Source of the DNA: Marinobacter daepoensis DSM 16072
Lineage (GTDB): Bacteria > Pseudomonadota > Gammaproteobacteria > Pseudomonadales > Oleiphilaceae
Reading direction: 5' to 3'
Length of the DNA: 64,000 nt
Assembly: GCF_000421165.1 (NCBI RefSeq)
Contig: NZ_ATWI01000016.1
Location: 1 to 64,000 of the forward strand
This document shows positions 52,359 through 61,111 of the stretch, piece by piece. Position 1 is the first letter of the stretch, and each line of letters opens with the position of its first letter. The translations under genes and the position numbers were made by a program. The notes beneath the pieces were generated by a model. The model searched no databases, was not told the origin of the DNA, and was given only the letters and a program-made list of their open reading frames with translations.

Positions 52359-55293
52359 TTCGCACTCAAGCCCCGGCGCATTTGCTTTTGGTATCCGCCG
52401 CCTCGTGCTGGTGGATTCCGCAGGCTTCTGTTACGTCGAAATCCCGGTGGACAACCATGGCTTGATTCTGGGGCCGGGAAACCTTGGGAAATCCAGTCTT
52501 CTGAACTCCTTGCGCCTGTTTTTGCTGCCGGAAAACAATTTCAGGAACAGCCGGAAGAAGTTTGCGTTCCGCAACGCCAGTGCTGGTAGCTTCTATTCCA
52601 ATGAAGAAAGTTACCAACACTATTTTCCAAGCCAGTTCAGTTTTCTGATCATGGAGGCTGACAATCCTGCCGGCACTCATTGCCAGATTCTGTACCGTGA
52701 CAATGCCAGTCAGCTCAGCTACGGCCGGGCGTTTGTGCCGGTGAATTATGACCAGCTTCGGCCCCTGTTCTGGAATGGCGAGGACGACGAGGGAATCGGC
52801 CAGGCCGTGCCCGAACTTTCGTTCAGCCGGCTTTCCGGAGCATTGAAAAAACTTTCAAAAGACACTCGATTGGTCAACGACCCGGCAAAGCTCAAGTCCA
52901 TGCTTTACAGCAGTGAGTTGATGAACGCCGAGGCCGTGCGATATTCCGTGCTGCCTTTGGGGGAGTCTGATGAACGCCGGGTGCAGTCGCTACGTACTCT
53001 GATATTGCTGTTGTTCGAGATGAAAGCGGACGACCGGGCCATGGCCAACGCGGTGGCCAGCATCATTGAGGCCGACAAGAAGTTTGTCGACGATGCCTTT
53101 GATTTCAATATTGACGATTTTCTCAACCGTCACGATCAACTGAAACAGCAGCAGCTTCAGTTTAACCGGATTGAAAAAGAGCGTCCGCGTTTTGAGAAAC
53201 TGAACCGGGACTACCAGGCCTACCAGCATTTGCTGCGAACCCAGCACGAATTTGCCGCGTTTCGGGATGGGGTTTCGAATGGCCTTCAGGAAATCGGGGT
53301 CAAGCGACAAAAAGCGCTGGACGTATACAACGACCAGAATCAGACGTTGCGCCACGTGCTGCAGACCTTGAAAAATCTGGAGCAGGAAACCAGCAGTCTG
53401 AAGGGAGAAATCCGTTCTGCTGAGCGGCGCATCAAGCAGGCTGAGCAGAGCCAGAAAGACGGTGATTTGCTGGTCTCTCAATACGGCGAGATGTCGCTCC
53501 AAGACATTGAAAATATACAGAGAGAAGAGCTTGAGGGCAGGCGGGCGCATCTGGCGGCCCTCAGAAGTGCCGCTCAGGCAGAAATCCGTCTTGCAGAGAT
53601 TCAGCGCAAAAAGCAGGACCTGAACCACAAGCTTGTCAGCCTGAAGGACCGGGAAAGCAAACAGAAGTGGCAGTTACAGAACCAGCTTGACGAAGCCACG
53701 GCTGCGCCACTGCGGGCGGTGGACCCCCGGCTGATGATGGCCAGCCCGGGGCAGGATCTGGATGCGGGCAGTAAAGCAGCGATTGAGGCTTTCGCCCGGT
53801 TGTTTGTTCCCGGTGCTCGGGGATACGACTGGTTTGATACCGAGTATCGGGCGGAGCCGGCCAGACAGGCAAACTTTGCCGATCAGCGCCAGCGCCTTGA
53901 AGGAGAGCTGAATGGTCTGGAGAGAGAATGGTCAGAGTTGTCAGACACGGCTAACCAGGAACACGACCGGCCCCGCCTGATTGAGCGAACGGAGAAGGAA
54001 ATCCGGGCCATCGAGAAAGACCTTGAGACCTTGAGGCGGTATCCGGCTGCCGAGACTACGTTGAAGGACGCCACCGAGGAAAAACTGGCCGCAGAAGAGC
54101 AGCTCGCCAAACTGGCGGAGCAGGGTGAGCAAGAGCATGAGAAACAGGATGCGCTGACTCGAAAGGCTGGTAACGCCAAAGCAGAGAAAGAGCGCATTGA
54201 AGAGCGTGAGCGGGAATTGGCAGGCCTGAGCCGAAGCGTTGCCACCGTTGAACACCGTTTTCCGCATCTGAAGGTGGTGAAGGCGGAACAGGCACTGACA
54301 GTGGATGAAGTATCCGTCTCGACGTTTGATGACCTTCAGGCTCATCTGGATCACCTGGAAGAGCGGCGTCGTTCCATTCTCGACCACCTGCGGCAGTTTG
54401 TGTACCTGGGCATTCATGAGGACAGCGATGGGGAGTTGCAGAAAGACAGCCCCTCTTCCTCGGTGATCCGGGAGGCCTTCAAGAGTCTTTCGGATCTTTT
54501 TGCGGGCATGATTGAACGGTGGCGTGTGCTGGAAGAGCAGATTGCGATTCACAACGAAACCGTCGCCAGCTACCGGCAGGCTCTGAAATCCAATCACGAA
54601 CACATTGCCCGTTTCGAATCGCAACTGAACCGGGAACTGGACGGGGTCCGCATTAACGACCTGGTTGAGATTCGTGTTGATATTCACACCGACCCAAAAT
54701 TCCGCAATCTTGTCGAAGAAGCTAATAACATCGACCCTTATGGGCATCAGTTGCAGTCCGACGCGTTCTACGATCGTTTGCGGGTGTTTGTGGCAGACTT
54801 TTTCGGTGAGCAGGGCGGTAACAAACGCCTGACTATGGATAAAGTGATCACGGGCATTTCTTACCGCACTCGCAAGGAGAATGCAGTGGGTCTGGATAAG
54901 AAAGGGCAGTCTACCTCTACCACGGCGCTGATCAATCTGGAACTCGTTTATCGACTGCTCAAACGGGTGCTTTACCCGGGTGTCCAGTTGTCCTTTCCGA
55001 TGGTGCTGGACGAACTGGCAAGCGTGGACATCAGCCAGATGCCATCGCTGTTGGACCGGCTGGGCAAACAGGGATTCAATCTGTTCTCTGCCGCAACTCA
55101 CAGCGCCAGTGCTGAGGTAATTTACCTGATTGGCCGCCACCTGGAGGTGGGGCAGATGAGAACGGCCAGGCCATACAGTCCGCAGCGCACTCTGGTTTTC
55201 TGGGGCGGCGCAGAAGGCTTTACGAGTGGTGATGGCCTCAGCCAGTGGGTAGACCAGACCCAGAACAGCCTGCTGGAACCTGCGAATGAGTAA
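52351..55293 (+). CDS. SMC-like ATPase of MksB/JetC type
   Basis: 980 residues from ATG 52351. The N-terminal head has Walker A GPGNLGKSS (41-49) in the MukB/MksB style. Long coiled coils run at about 255-430 and 500-790 with a globular, hinge-like section between. The C-terminal head has a degenerate signature (KGQSTSTTALINLELVY, from about 851), Walker B MVLDELASVD with D887 and E888, and SAATHSASAEV. Length fits MksB/JetC and is well below MukB. It should form a dimeric loop-extruding condensin with the downstream kleisin and MukE-like partners. It overlaps both neighbouring genes by eight bases. Confidence 0.85.
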   Translation: MTDSHSSPGAFAFGIRRLVLVDSAGFCYVEIPVDNHGLILGPGNLGKSSLLNSLRLFLLPENNFRNSRKKFAFRNASAGSFYSNEESYQHYFPSQFSFLIMEADNPAGTHCQILYRDNASQLSYGRAFVPVNYDQLRPLFWNGEDDEGIGQAVPELSFSRLSGALKKLSKDTRLVNDPAKLKSMLYSSELMNAEAVRYSVLPLGESDERRVQSLRTLILLLFEMKADDRAMANAVASIIEADKKFVDDAFDFNIDDFLNRHDQLKQQQLQFNRIEKERPRFEKLNRDYQAYQHLLRTQHEFAAFRDGVSNGLQEIGVKRQKALDVYNDQNQTLRHVLQTLKNLEQETSSLKGEIRSAERRIKQAEQSQKDGDLLVSQYGEMSLQDIENIQREELEGRRAHLAALRSAAQAEIRLAEIQRKKQDLNHKLVSLKDRESKQKWQLQNQLDEATAAPLRAVDPRLMMASPGQDLDAGSKAAIEAFARLFVPGARGYDWFDTEYRAEPARQANFADQRQRLEGELNGLEREWSELSDTANQEHDRPRLIERTEKEIRAIEKDLETLRRYPAAETTLKDATEEKLAAEEQLAKLAEQGEQEHEKQDALTRKAGNAKAEKERIEERERELAGLSRSVATVEHRFPHLKVVKAEQALTVDEVSVSTFDDLQAHLDHLEERRRSILDHLRQFVYLGIHEDSDGELQKDSPSSSVIREAFKSLSDLFAGMIERWRVLEEQIAIHNETVASYRQALKSNHEHIARFESQLNRELDGVRINDLVEIRVDIHTDPKFRNLVEEANNIDPYGHQLQSDAFYDRLRVFVADFFGEQGGNKRLTMDKVITGISYRTRKENAVGLDKKGQSTSTTALINLELVYRLLKRVLYPGVQLSFPMVLDELASVDISQMPSLLDRLGKQGFNLFSAATHSASAEVIYLIGRHLEVGQMRTARPYSPQRTLVFWGGAEGFTSGDGLSQWVDQTQNSLLEPANE

Positions 55294-56701
55294 ACGTTTC
55301 AGCACACTGGACACAACGCGGCTTCTGTTCGAGCACCCGAACATTCTGTTCCGGATGATTGAGCGGATGGATCGGAATGACGCCCGCTACATTCGTGAGA
55401 GCGATCTGGTTTCAGAAGTCATGGATTACAGCCGGAATCTCGGCCGGGCAGACCGCGAGCGGGTGCGGCTGGCCATGAACACGGACAATCTGTTTCGCAG
55501 CGGCCTGATTATCGACATCATCAAGGCGGAGGGAGAGCGGCGTCTGGTGTTTCAGGATGCCCTGATTAATCTGATGCGGGCCTGTAATGCCTCGCTCTAT
55601 CAGGAGCTGACGGATGCGCGGCTGCGTGGTCATCTGGTGACGTTGAGAGACGTTCGTAACCGGCTGGAAACCAGCAGCTTCAGCAGCGCTGACCCGGATT
55701 ACACGGAATTACGGGATGATCTGAATGAGCGGGTCAGTCAGTTGATTGGTTTGTTACGCCAGAACGTGTTGCGAATGCAGACCATCAGCGCCCAGTTGGC
55801 TGACCTGTCAGGCGACGCCAGTCGGGCGCCGGAGAAATATCTGGAGTTCCGGCATAACCTGTTTGAGCAGATCGTGACCCTTTACGAACGGCACATCAAG
55901 CCCACACTGGTGTTCCTGAACCCTGACACCCGGCTCCCGGATGGCAGCAACCTGTTTGAAACCTTGAGTGTGATGGTTCGATTGCTGGAGGATCACGACG
56001 ATCACAGTCTGGCAGATCAGATTTTTCGCTCATCCATCAGTCTGAATGCCTTGTACAAGCCCATTCAGGCCGTCGCTCAGGAAGTTGAACATTTTCTGAG
56101 GAAGACTCGCCGGGGAATGGTGCAGTACAACGCCATGGAGCATTTCTTCGGGCAGTTGCGTGTTCTGAAAGACGATACCGAGACTCTGAGTCTGCGCCGG
56201 AAATGGCTGGAAGGCAGTGATTTTGCCCGCGCCAACGGATTCCTGGTGGGGCTTCGCTCCCAGCCAAGGCCCCGCCACTATGCTTTCGGCCAGTCTTCAA
56301 GCTACTACCAGTTACTGTTTAGTGAACTGGCCCTGCGCCGGAATGACTTGCGCCGGAAGGCTGAAATTCCGGTTCTGCAGGAGGTTGGCGGCAGTGGTCG
56401 GGGAGCTCGGATCGATGTGCAGCGTATAAACCAGCTGTACCAGTGGCTGGAAACGCTGGATCTGCGGCCAACCGGGGATCTGGTCAGAGAGCTACATGGC
56501 CGGCTGGAGGGTTTTATACCCGGTTATCGGTTCCCGGATCTGCTGGCTGCGCTGAACCGCTTGGTGCATTCTCCGCCGGAGGGAATGCGGGTGGTGACGA
56601 CCAACCGGTTCCGTATTCTCGAACCGTCCACCGCGAGTGATCAGTTTGTTTATCGTAAACGCCGGTTAGAAGCGGCTTCCCTGGACTTCACAGAAGAGTA
56701 A
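55286..56701 (+). CDS. Kleisin-like subunit (MksF/JetA-like)
   Basis: 471 residues from ATG 55286, overlapping the ATPase gene by eight bases. Predicted mostly helical with winged-helix-like ends, as in MukF/MksF kleisins: an N-terminal part (LLFEHPNILFRMIERMDRND), a long central helical region (VSQLIGLLRQNVLRMQTISAQL), and a C-terminal part ending in basic YRKRRLEAASLDF. Kleisins bridge the two ATPase heads. Assignment is from size, helical character and position beside the MksB-like gene; no catalytic motif is expected. Confidence 0.75.
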   Translation: MSKRFSTLDTTRLLFEHPNILFRMIERMDRNDARYIRESDLVSEVMDYSRNLGRADRERVRLAMNTDNLFRSGLIIDIIKAEGERRLVFQDALINLMRACNASLYQELTDARLRGHLVTLRDVRNRLETSSFSSADPDYTELRDDLNERVSQLIGLLRQNVLRMQTISAQLADLSGDASRAPEKYLEFRHNLFEQIVTLYERHIKPTLVFLNPDTRLPDGSNLFETLSVMVRLLEDHDDHSLADQIFRSSISLNALYKPIQAVAQEVEHFLRKTRRGMVQYNAMEHFFGQLRVLKDDTETLSLRRKWLEGSDFARANGFLVGLRSQPRPRHYAFGQSSSYYQLLFSELALRRNDLRRKAEIPVLQEVGGSGRGARIDVQRINQLYQWLETLDLRPTGDLVRELHGRLEGFIPGYRFPDLLAALNRLVHSPPEGMRVVTTNRFRILEPSTASDQFVYRKRRLEAASLDFTEE

Positions 56702-56705
56702 CCTC

Positions 56706-57323
56706 ATGCCTGATTTTTCTGATGCTCTGGATGCCTCACGCACACCGGGCAACACCTCGGACTTTGATCGGATTCTTCCGACCCAAAGTGCCGCCGTTTA
56801 CAGGGAGTTCCAGGCTGGACGTGTGATTGTGCGCGAAGTCTGGGATGGCAATGGGGCCGAGTTGAGGCCTAACCCGCTTTATAACCTGCTTTACAATCAC
56901 TTGTCCCATTTCCGGACGTTGTACGAACATTTGGGCAGCGAGTTGGTTTTCAACGAAACCGGCGCCTTCTTTTTCCTCAAAGAAAGCAGCGACGAAGACA
57001 ACGAAGAGCATGATGAAAATGCTTTTCGGGTTCAGGTTGTTTTACTGGTGATTGGTCGCTATTTCGCTCGCAGCGGACGGGATCTGGATTATCTGGCAAG
57101 ACCGGAGGCGGGGTTGAATGAGCAGGACCTTGCCGTGCTGGGGGGCGATGAGGAGTATCAGGAGATGTTACGGGCTGCCCGCTTTGAAAAAGGACTGAGC
57201 GAAGCCCTGGATTATCTGGAAAAGCGTCATGTTGTGTTCCGAACAGGCCCGGATCGTTATTTTCTTAGCTCAGCCGGCATGTACTTCCTGAGTGTGCTGG
57301 TTCAGGAATACGAGCAGGGCTGA
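56706..57323 (+). CDS. MksE/JetB-like accessory subunit
   Basis: 205 residues from ATG 56706, four bases after the kleisin-like stop. It is acidic and helical, with LYNLLYNHLSHFRTLYEHLG, an aromatic FFFLKESSDEDNEEHDEN insert and a winged-helix-like VVLLVIGRYFARSGRDLDYL, then YFLSSAGMYFLSVLVQEY at the end. Size and position fit MukE/MksE/JetB, which bind the kleisin and DNA. It ends the four-gene operon and is convergent with the diguanylate cyclase gene. Confidence 0.72.
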   Translation: MPDFSDALDASRTPGNTSDFDRILPTQSAAVYREFQAGRVIVREVWDGNGAELRPNPLYNLLYNHLSHFRTLYEHLGSELVFNETGAFFFLKESSDEDNEEHDENAFRVQVVLLVIGRYFARSGRDLDYLARPEAGLNEQDLAVLGGDEEYQEMLRAARFEKGLSEALDYLEKRHVVFRTGPDRYFLSSAGMYFLSVLVQEYEQG

Positions 57324-57328
57324 CAGGG

Positions 57329-59176
57329 TCAGGCGAAGGCCAGGTTATTGCGGCCACTGGCTTTCACGGTGTACATAGCTTTGTCCGCTCTGGCCAGCAG
57401 TATCTCTGCCGTCTGCCCATTATCCGGATACAGGGCGATACCCACCGAGGCGCCGATCTGCACACTCTGGCCCTTAATGTTAAAGGGCTTATTCAGAACC
57501 TGAATGACCTTTCGGGCGATGTGAAGCGCATCATTGTCGTTCCCCAGTGGGCCGGTGATGATCACGAATTCGTCACCGCCACGGCGGCCCACAACGTCGT
57601 TGGCGCGCATGCTGTGCTTCAGCCGTTTCGCCACGTGGCGCAATAACTCATCGCCGGCCTGGTGGCCCAGGGTGTCGTTCACGGGTTTGAATTTGTCGAG
57701 GTCCAGAAACATCAGCGCGAAGTGATGATGTTGCCGGCGTGCTTGCTCGATGGCCTGTTCAAGGTGGGTTTCCAGAGCTGATCGGTTGGGGAGCCCGGTG
57801 AGCTTGTCAAAGTGTGCCAGACGGAACATCTGTTTTTCTGCCTGAACCCGTGCGGTGATATCGCTGAACGTCAGAATCAGTTGCTGAAACTGCCCCCTGG
57901 CGTTGCGTACCGGAGATACGGTTAACAAGTTCGGGGAAGGGGAGCTGCCTGGTGCGGTCAGCCAGACTTCGCCCTGCCAGGCATTCTCTGCCACGAGATG
58001 GCGGTGGATGGCTTCGTGGGTGATTTCCTGGCAATGCGCAGGGTCAATGAACTCCAACAGTTTTTTACCCATAAGCTGCTTTGGCTCGATGCCGGTTATA
58101 TCCCCGAAGGCGGGATTGACCCGGATGATTCTCAGGCGCGTATCGCAGATGGCAATGGCTTCGTGAGTATGGTTGAAAACCTGCTGTGCCAACCGGAGCT
58201 CTTCAGAGGAGCGTGCTATCAGGGAGGCCTGGTCAACGAGAGCGTGTACGAGCGGGCGCAGGGAACGCCAGACCCAGGTGCCTGCAATGGCCGACAGAAG
58301 CATGATCAGCCCCACACTGATCACAATGTCTTTGATAAGGTCGCCGAATACCCTGGACACCCGGGAGTGCATGTGCAACTCCCAGGGGTATCCTTCAACG
58401 GGCCGGACAAAGGCCAGTACACGGGTCCCATCCGACAGGGACGAGCGGAAATGGTCCAACTCGCTGGTTGCCATGATCCTCTCTTTCTCCGCCAGGCAGC
58501 CATCGGGCGGTGTTAGTTGAAACCGTGCCAGGTCGTCCGTAAGGCTGAGCCTGCGTGTGCGCTGGGCATCAAGCAGGCAAAGGTTCGAATCGGGCCCTGT
58601 CTCGAAGGCAGGTTTGAGGGATGCCAGTTCAAACAGGAGTACGTCGTACCCCACGGGTTCGTTGTCATTCTGAATGCTTGCCATGGTCTGAAGGAGCGGT
58701 GTGCCCGCGGGGTTGCCCGGTTCCAGTGCATAGTTCTGGATATCCAGCCCGGAAGGACGGGCCAGATTGGCCGGCAGCCTGTTCGCCAAGGGGCCGACCC
58801 GGATGAGTTCCCGGCCGGAGGCATCAAAGCGGATGATGGCCGCAAGGTTGTCTATGTGGCGTGCGGAGTCTTCAAGCCGGGGGCGAGTAAGACGTTTGAG
58901 AGATTCTGCGGATAAGTGGCCATCCCGGTATTCCGCCATCATCCGGGCTAATTCTGAGCGGCTGGCTGTTTGCAGGGCTAGCCCCCGATGGTGATCGAAG
59001 ATGGCTTTGATGCTTTGAGCTTTGGTGTCTGCAACCCGGCTTGCTGATTCTGTAGCCTGCTGATGAATCTGCCTGATCAGGGGCGTTGATACTGCCACGG
59101 CGATAATGCTGCCAGTGAGGACAACTGCGACGATGGCGATCGAGATAATGCGTCGTTTTTGCTCGAATATATCCAT
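57329..59176 (-). CDS. Diguanylate cyclase with periplasmic sensor, PAS and GGDEF domains
   Basis: 615 residues from ATG 59176. Two membrane helices (about 13-32 and 280-305) bracket a periplasmic sensor region. A PAS domain follows (NHTHEAIAICDTRLRIIRVNPAFGDITG). The GGDEF domain ends the protein: DKLTGLPNRSALETHLEQA, MFLDLDKFKPVNDTLGHQAGDELL, and catalytic GGDEF at 533-537. RxxD (RAND) five residues earlier is a product-inhibition I-site. It makes c-di-GMP; no EAL domain is present. The sensed signal is unknown. Confidence 0.93.
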   Translation of the reverse strand: MDIFEQKRRIISIAIVAVVLTGSIIAVAVSTPLIRQIHQQATESASRVADTKAQSIKAIFDHHRGLALQTASRSELARMMAEYRDGHLSAESLKRLTRPRLEDSARHIDNLAAIIRFDASGRELIRVGPLANRLPANLARPSGLDIQNYALEPGNPAGTPLLQTMASIQNDNEPVGYDVLLFELASLKPAFETGPDSNLCLLDAQRTRRLSLTDDLARFQLTPPDGCLAEKERIMATSELDHFRSSLSDGTRVLAFVRPVEGYPWELHMHSRVSRVFGDLIKDIVISVGLIMLLSAIAGTWVWRSLRPLVHALVDQASLIARSSEELRLAQQVFNHTHEAIAICDTRLRIIRVNPAFGDITGIEPKQLMGKKLLEFIDPAHCQEITHEAIHRHLVAENAWQGEVWLTAPGSSPSPNLLTVSPVRNARGQFQQLILTFSDITARVQAEKQMFRLAHFDKLTGLPNRSALETHLEQAIEQARRQHHHFALMFLDLDKFKPVNDTLGHQAGDELLRHVAKRLKHSMRANDVVGRRGGDEFVIITGPLGNDNDALHIARKVIQVLNKPFNIKGQSVQIGASVGIALYPDNGQTAEILLARADKAMYTVKASGRNNLAFA

Positions 59177-59357
59177 GACACCCGTTGGGAATGATCCAGT
59201 TTATACGATTATGATATCCGTTTTTTGCAACGCATATAACGAGACCCGCTCTGTTTATGTAATGAATATTGACAGGTATCAACCCTGAGTCGGATCATCG
59301 TGCAACCGCGTCCGGGCTGTTCCGTGTAGACTGGCATTTTGGTGACAGGAGCCTCGA

Positions 59358-60374
59358 ATGTCTGACACTGCTTTGCTCAGCATGGAGCCTCGCCGGAACC
59401 TCTTCCGGGTGGTCGTGTCTGCGTTATTGATTGCGTTGCTGATCACGTGGCGGATTGACGTACAGCCGATTGAAGAGCGTTTGGTTCGTCTGCATGCCGG
59501 GGAGGTGTTTGGTCGGAACGCGGAGGTATTGCGCGAACCCGCACCGGTTCTTGCCATACTCCTGGATTATCGGGATGACCGTTTGCTGATGCTGAAGACT
59601 CAGGCCGCGCTGGCGGTCTTTCCGGACCACACGCGCTTTCTCCTGGCATTGTTTGGGGAAGAACCCGAGTTTCAGGAGGCCCTTCGGGCTCATGGTGAAT
59701 ATCTGATTCCTCCGGTGATGCATTTCTATCAACAGCCTGTAGGTTCGATTGAGATGGTCAATCGCGTTGCGGGCACCGGAGCGCCGCTGACAGCAGAAGC
59801 CCGAGCCTGGTACGCCGTGAATTTTGCCAATAAAGAAGGGCAGGATTTTACTGGCCAGTTTGTGGTGGCGCCGGACGGGAGTATCAAATGGATCTGGACC
59901 GACCGGTTAACCGAAGGCTTCGTCCAGTTTTTTACCAGCGGCATCCGAACGCTCGAATCCCGCTACCGCACGGACCAGCCAATTCGCGCTGGGGACGTGG
60001 GGTGGGCGGCGCTTGATGCGGTTATCATTGGCAGTGCCGTCAAGTTCCTCAAAGCGGGGCGGGCGGCGGCCGCCTCTACCCGGGCCTCTGCCGTCCCGGT
60101 GCGTTCAGCCGCCTATTCATCACGTTTGATGCGGGCTGGACGCATGGCATCGGTGATGGTGAGCAATGCGAAATGGCCGGCTGTGGCTGCGCTTGCGTAC
60201 GTTGTGGTCAGGCATCCGGTTCTGCTGAACGACGTATTTGCAGGGGTTGCCCGGGTATTGGGGGTGCCTCCGTGGGCGGTGCAAGTGCCGGGCTGGTTTC
60301 TGGTGATTCTGCCGGTTCTTTTGCTTGTTCGATGGATATTCCGGACGGCGCTCTGGTTCTTGCCGAAGAGATAA
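59358..60374 (+). CDS. Hypothetical membrane protein
   Basis: 338 residues from ATG 59358. One N-terminal membrane helix (FRVVVSALLIALLITW) anchors a soluble part with VFGRNAEVLREPAPVLAILL and SIKWIWTDRLTEGFVQFFTSG. An Ala/Arg-rich stretch (about 230-265) and two C-terminal helices (WFLVILPVLLLVRWIF among them) end the chain. I do not recognise a family. It has its own 180-bp upstream space and is followed after 58 bp by the YdhR-like gene. Confidence 0.75.
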   Translation: MSDTALLSMEPRRNLFRVVVSALLIALLITWRIDVQPIEERLVRLHAGEVFGRNAEVLREPAPVLAILLDYRDDRLLMLKTQAALAVFPDHTRFLLALFGEEPEFQEALRAHGEYLIPPVMHFYQQPVGSIEMVNRVAGTGAPLTAEARAWYAVNFANKEGQDFTGQFVVAPDGSIKWIWTDRLTEGFVQFFTSGIRTLESRYRTDQPIRAGDVGWAALDAVIIGSAVKFLKAGRAAAASTRASAVPVRSAAYSSRLMRAGRMASVMVSNAKWPAVAALAYVVVRHPVLLNDVFAGVARVLGVPPWAVQVPGWFLVILPVLLLVRWIFRTALWFLPKR

Positions 60375-60432
60375 GCTGGCTGTGGAAATGGTTACGGAAC
60401 GATAAAAGCAAACTGTTTGAGAGGCATCTGAG

Positions 60433-60738
60433 ATGAAAACGCTGTTGCAGGTCGATTTTCCCTTTAATGGACCCTTTGGTCAGGAAATGGTGGAAGCCAT
60501 GAAAGAGCTGGCGGAATCCATCGCCCGGGAACCAGGGCTTATCTGGAAGATCTGGACCGAGAACCCCGAAACCTGCGAGGCCGGGGGAATTTATCTGTTT
60601 GAAGACGATGTGTCTGCCAGAACGTATCTGGAACTGCACACCGCCCGCCTGAAGAGCTTCGGGGTCCCGGTGGTGAACGCCAAGATGTTTCAGGTAAACG
60701 ATGTCTTATCGGCCATCGATCGGGGGCCGGTGGCCTGA
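60433..60738 (+). CDS. YdhR family protein (putative mono-oxygenase, ABM-like fold)
   Basis: 101 residues from ATG 60433. Start LLQVDFPFNGPFGQEM and MKELAESIAREPGLIWKIWTENPE, then GGIYLFEDDVSARTYLELHTARL: the compact ferredoxin-like fold of YdhR proteins. YdhR members are annotated as putative mono-oxygenases but no activity is shown, so function is open. It lies 58 bp after the unknown membrane protein gene and may share its transcript. Confidence 0.88.
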   Translation: MKTLLQVDFPFNGPFGQEMVEAMKELAESIAREPGLIWKIWTENPETCEAGGIYLFEDDVSARTYLELHTARLKSFGVPVVNAKMFQVNDVLSAIDRGPVA

Positions 60739-60772
60739 ACGGCGACCTGCCGGCCACTCATACCTCCGTTTT

Positions 60773-60960
60773 CTAAAGCGCCGTGGAGTGACAGTCGGCG
60801 CACATGGCGTTCCAGTTCTGGTAGCGACCCGTCCAGTGCAGCGCGTCGTCGGGCGCGAATAATTGACCGGGATACCGTGAGAACAGGCGTTGGCCTCCGT
60901 CTTCCTTGTTTCTCGAATCCCAGGGCAATGGTCAGGGCCTGAAGTTGCCCGGGCTGGTTG
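60773..60960 (-). pseudogene. Relic of the N-terminal part of a multihaem cytochrome c protein
   Basis: Reading the minus strand, QLQALTIALGFEKQGRR is followed, after a shift of frame near 60890, by FSRYPGQLFAPDDALHWTG, RYQNWNAMCADCHSTAL and a stop (60773-60775). RYQNWNxMCAxCHST is a recurring haem-site pattern of tetratricopeptide multihaem cytochromes. CADCH lies at 60788-60802. The piece is too short and frameshifted to work. The remainder of 60739-61111 shows no other gene. Confidence 0.65.
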
Positions 60961-61111
60961 CTGCAGAAGGGGGAGGTGCTGTAATCACTTTGGAGTCTGT
61001 TCTGTTGGCGCGATTTAACAATCATTGTTCGTTTTAGGTTAAGTTTTCGGTCTGGGTTAGGGCATAACATGGTCGCCGTCTCCGGTGCTGCCGGACCAGG
61101 TTAAAACAACA

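Noticed and set aside
53941..55344. 467-codon minus-strand frame opposite the SMC-like gene
   Set aside because: Shadow of the strongly supported ATPase and kleisin genes; no ribosome site or family pattern.
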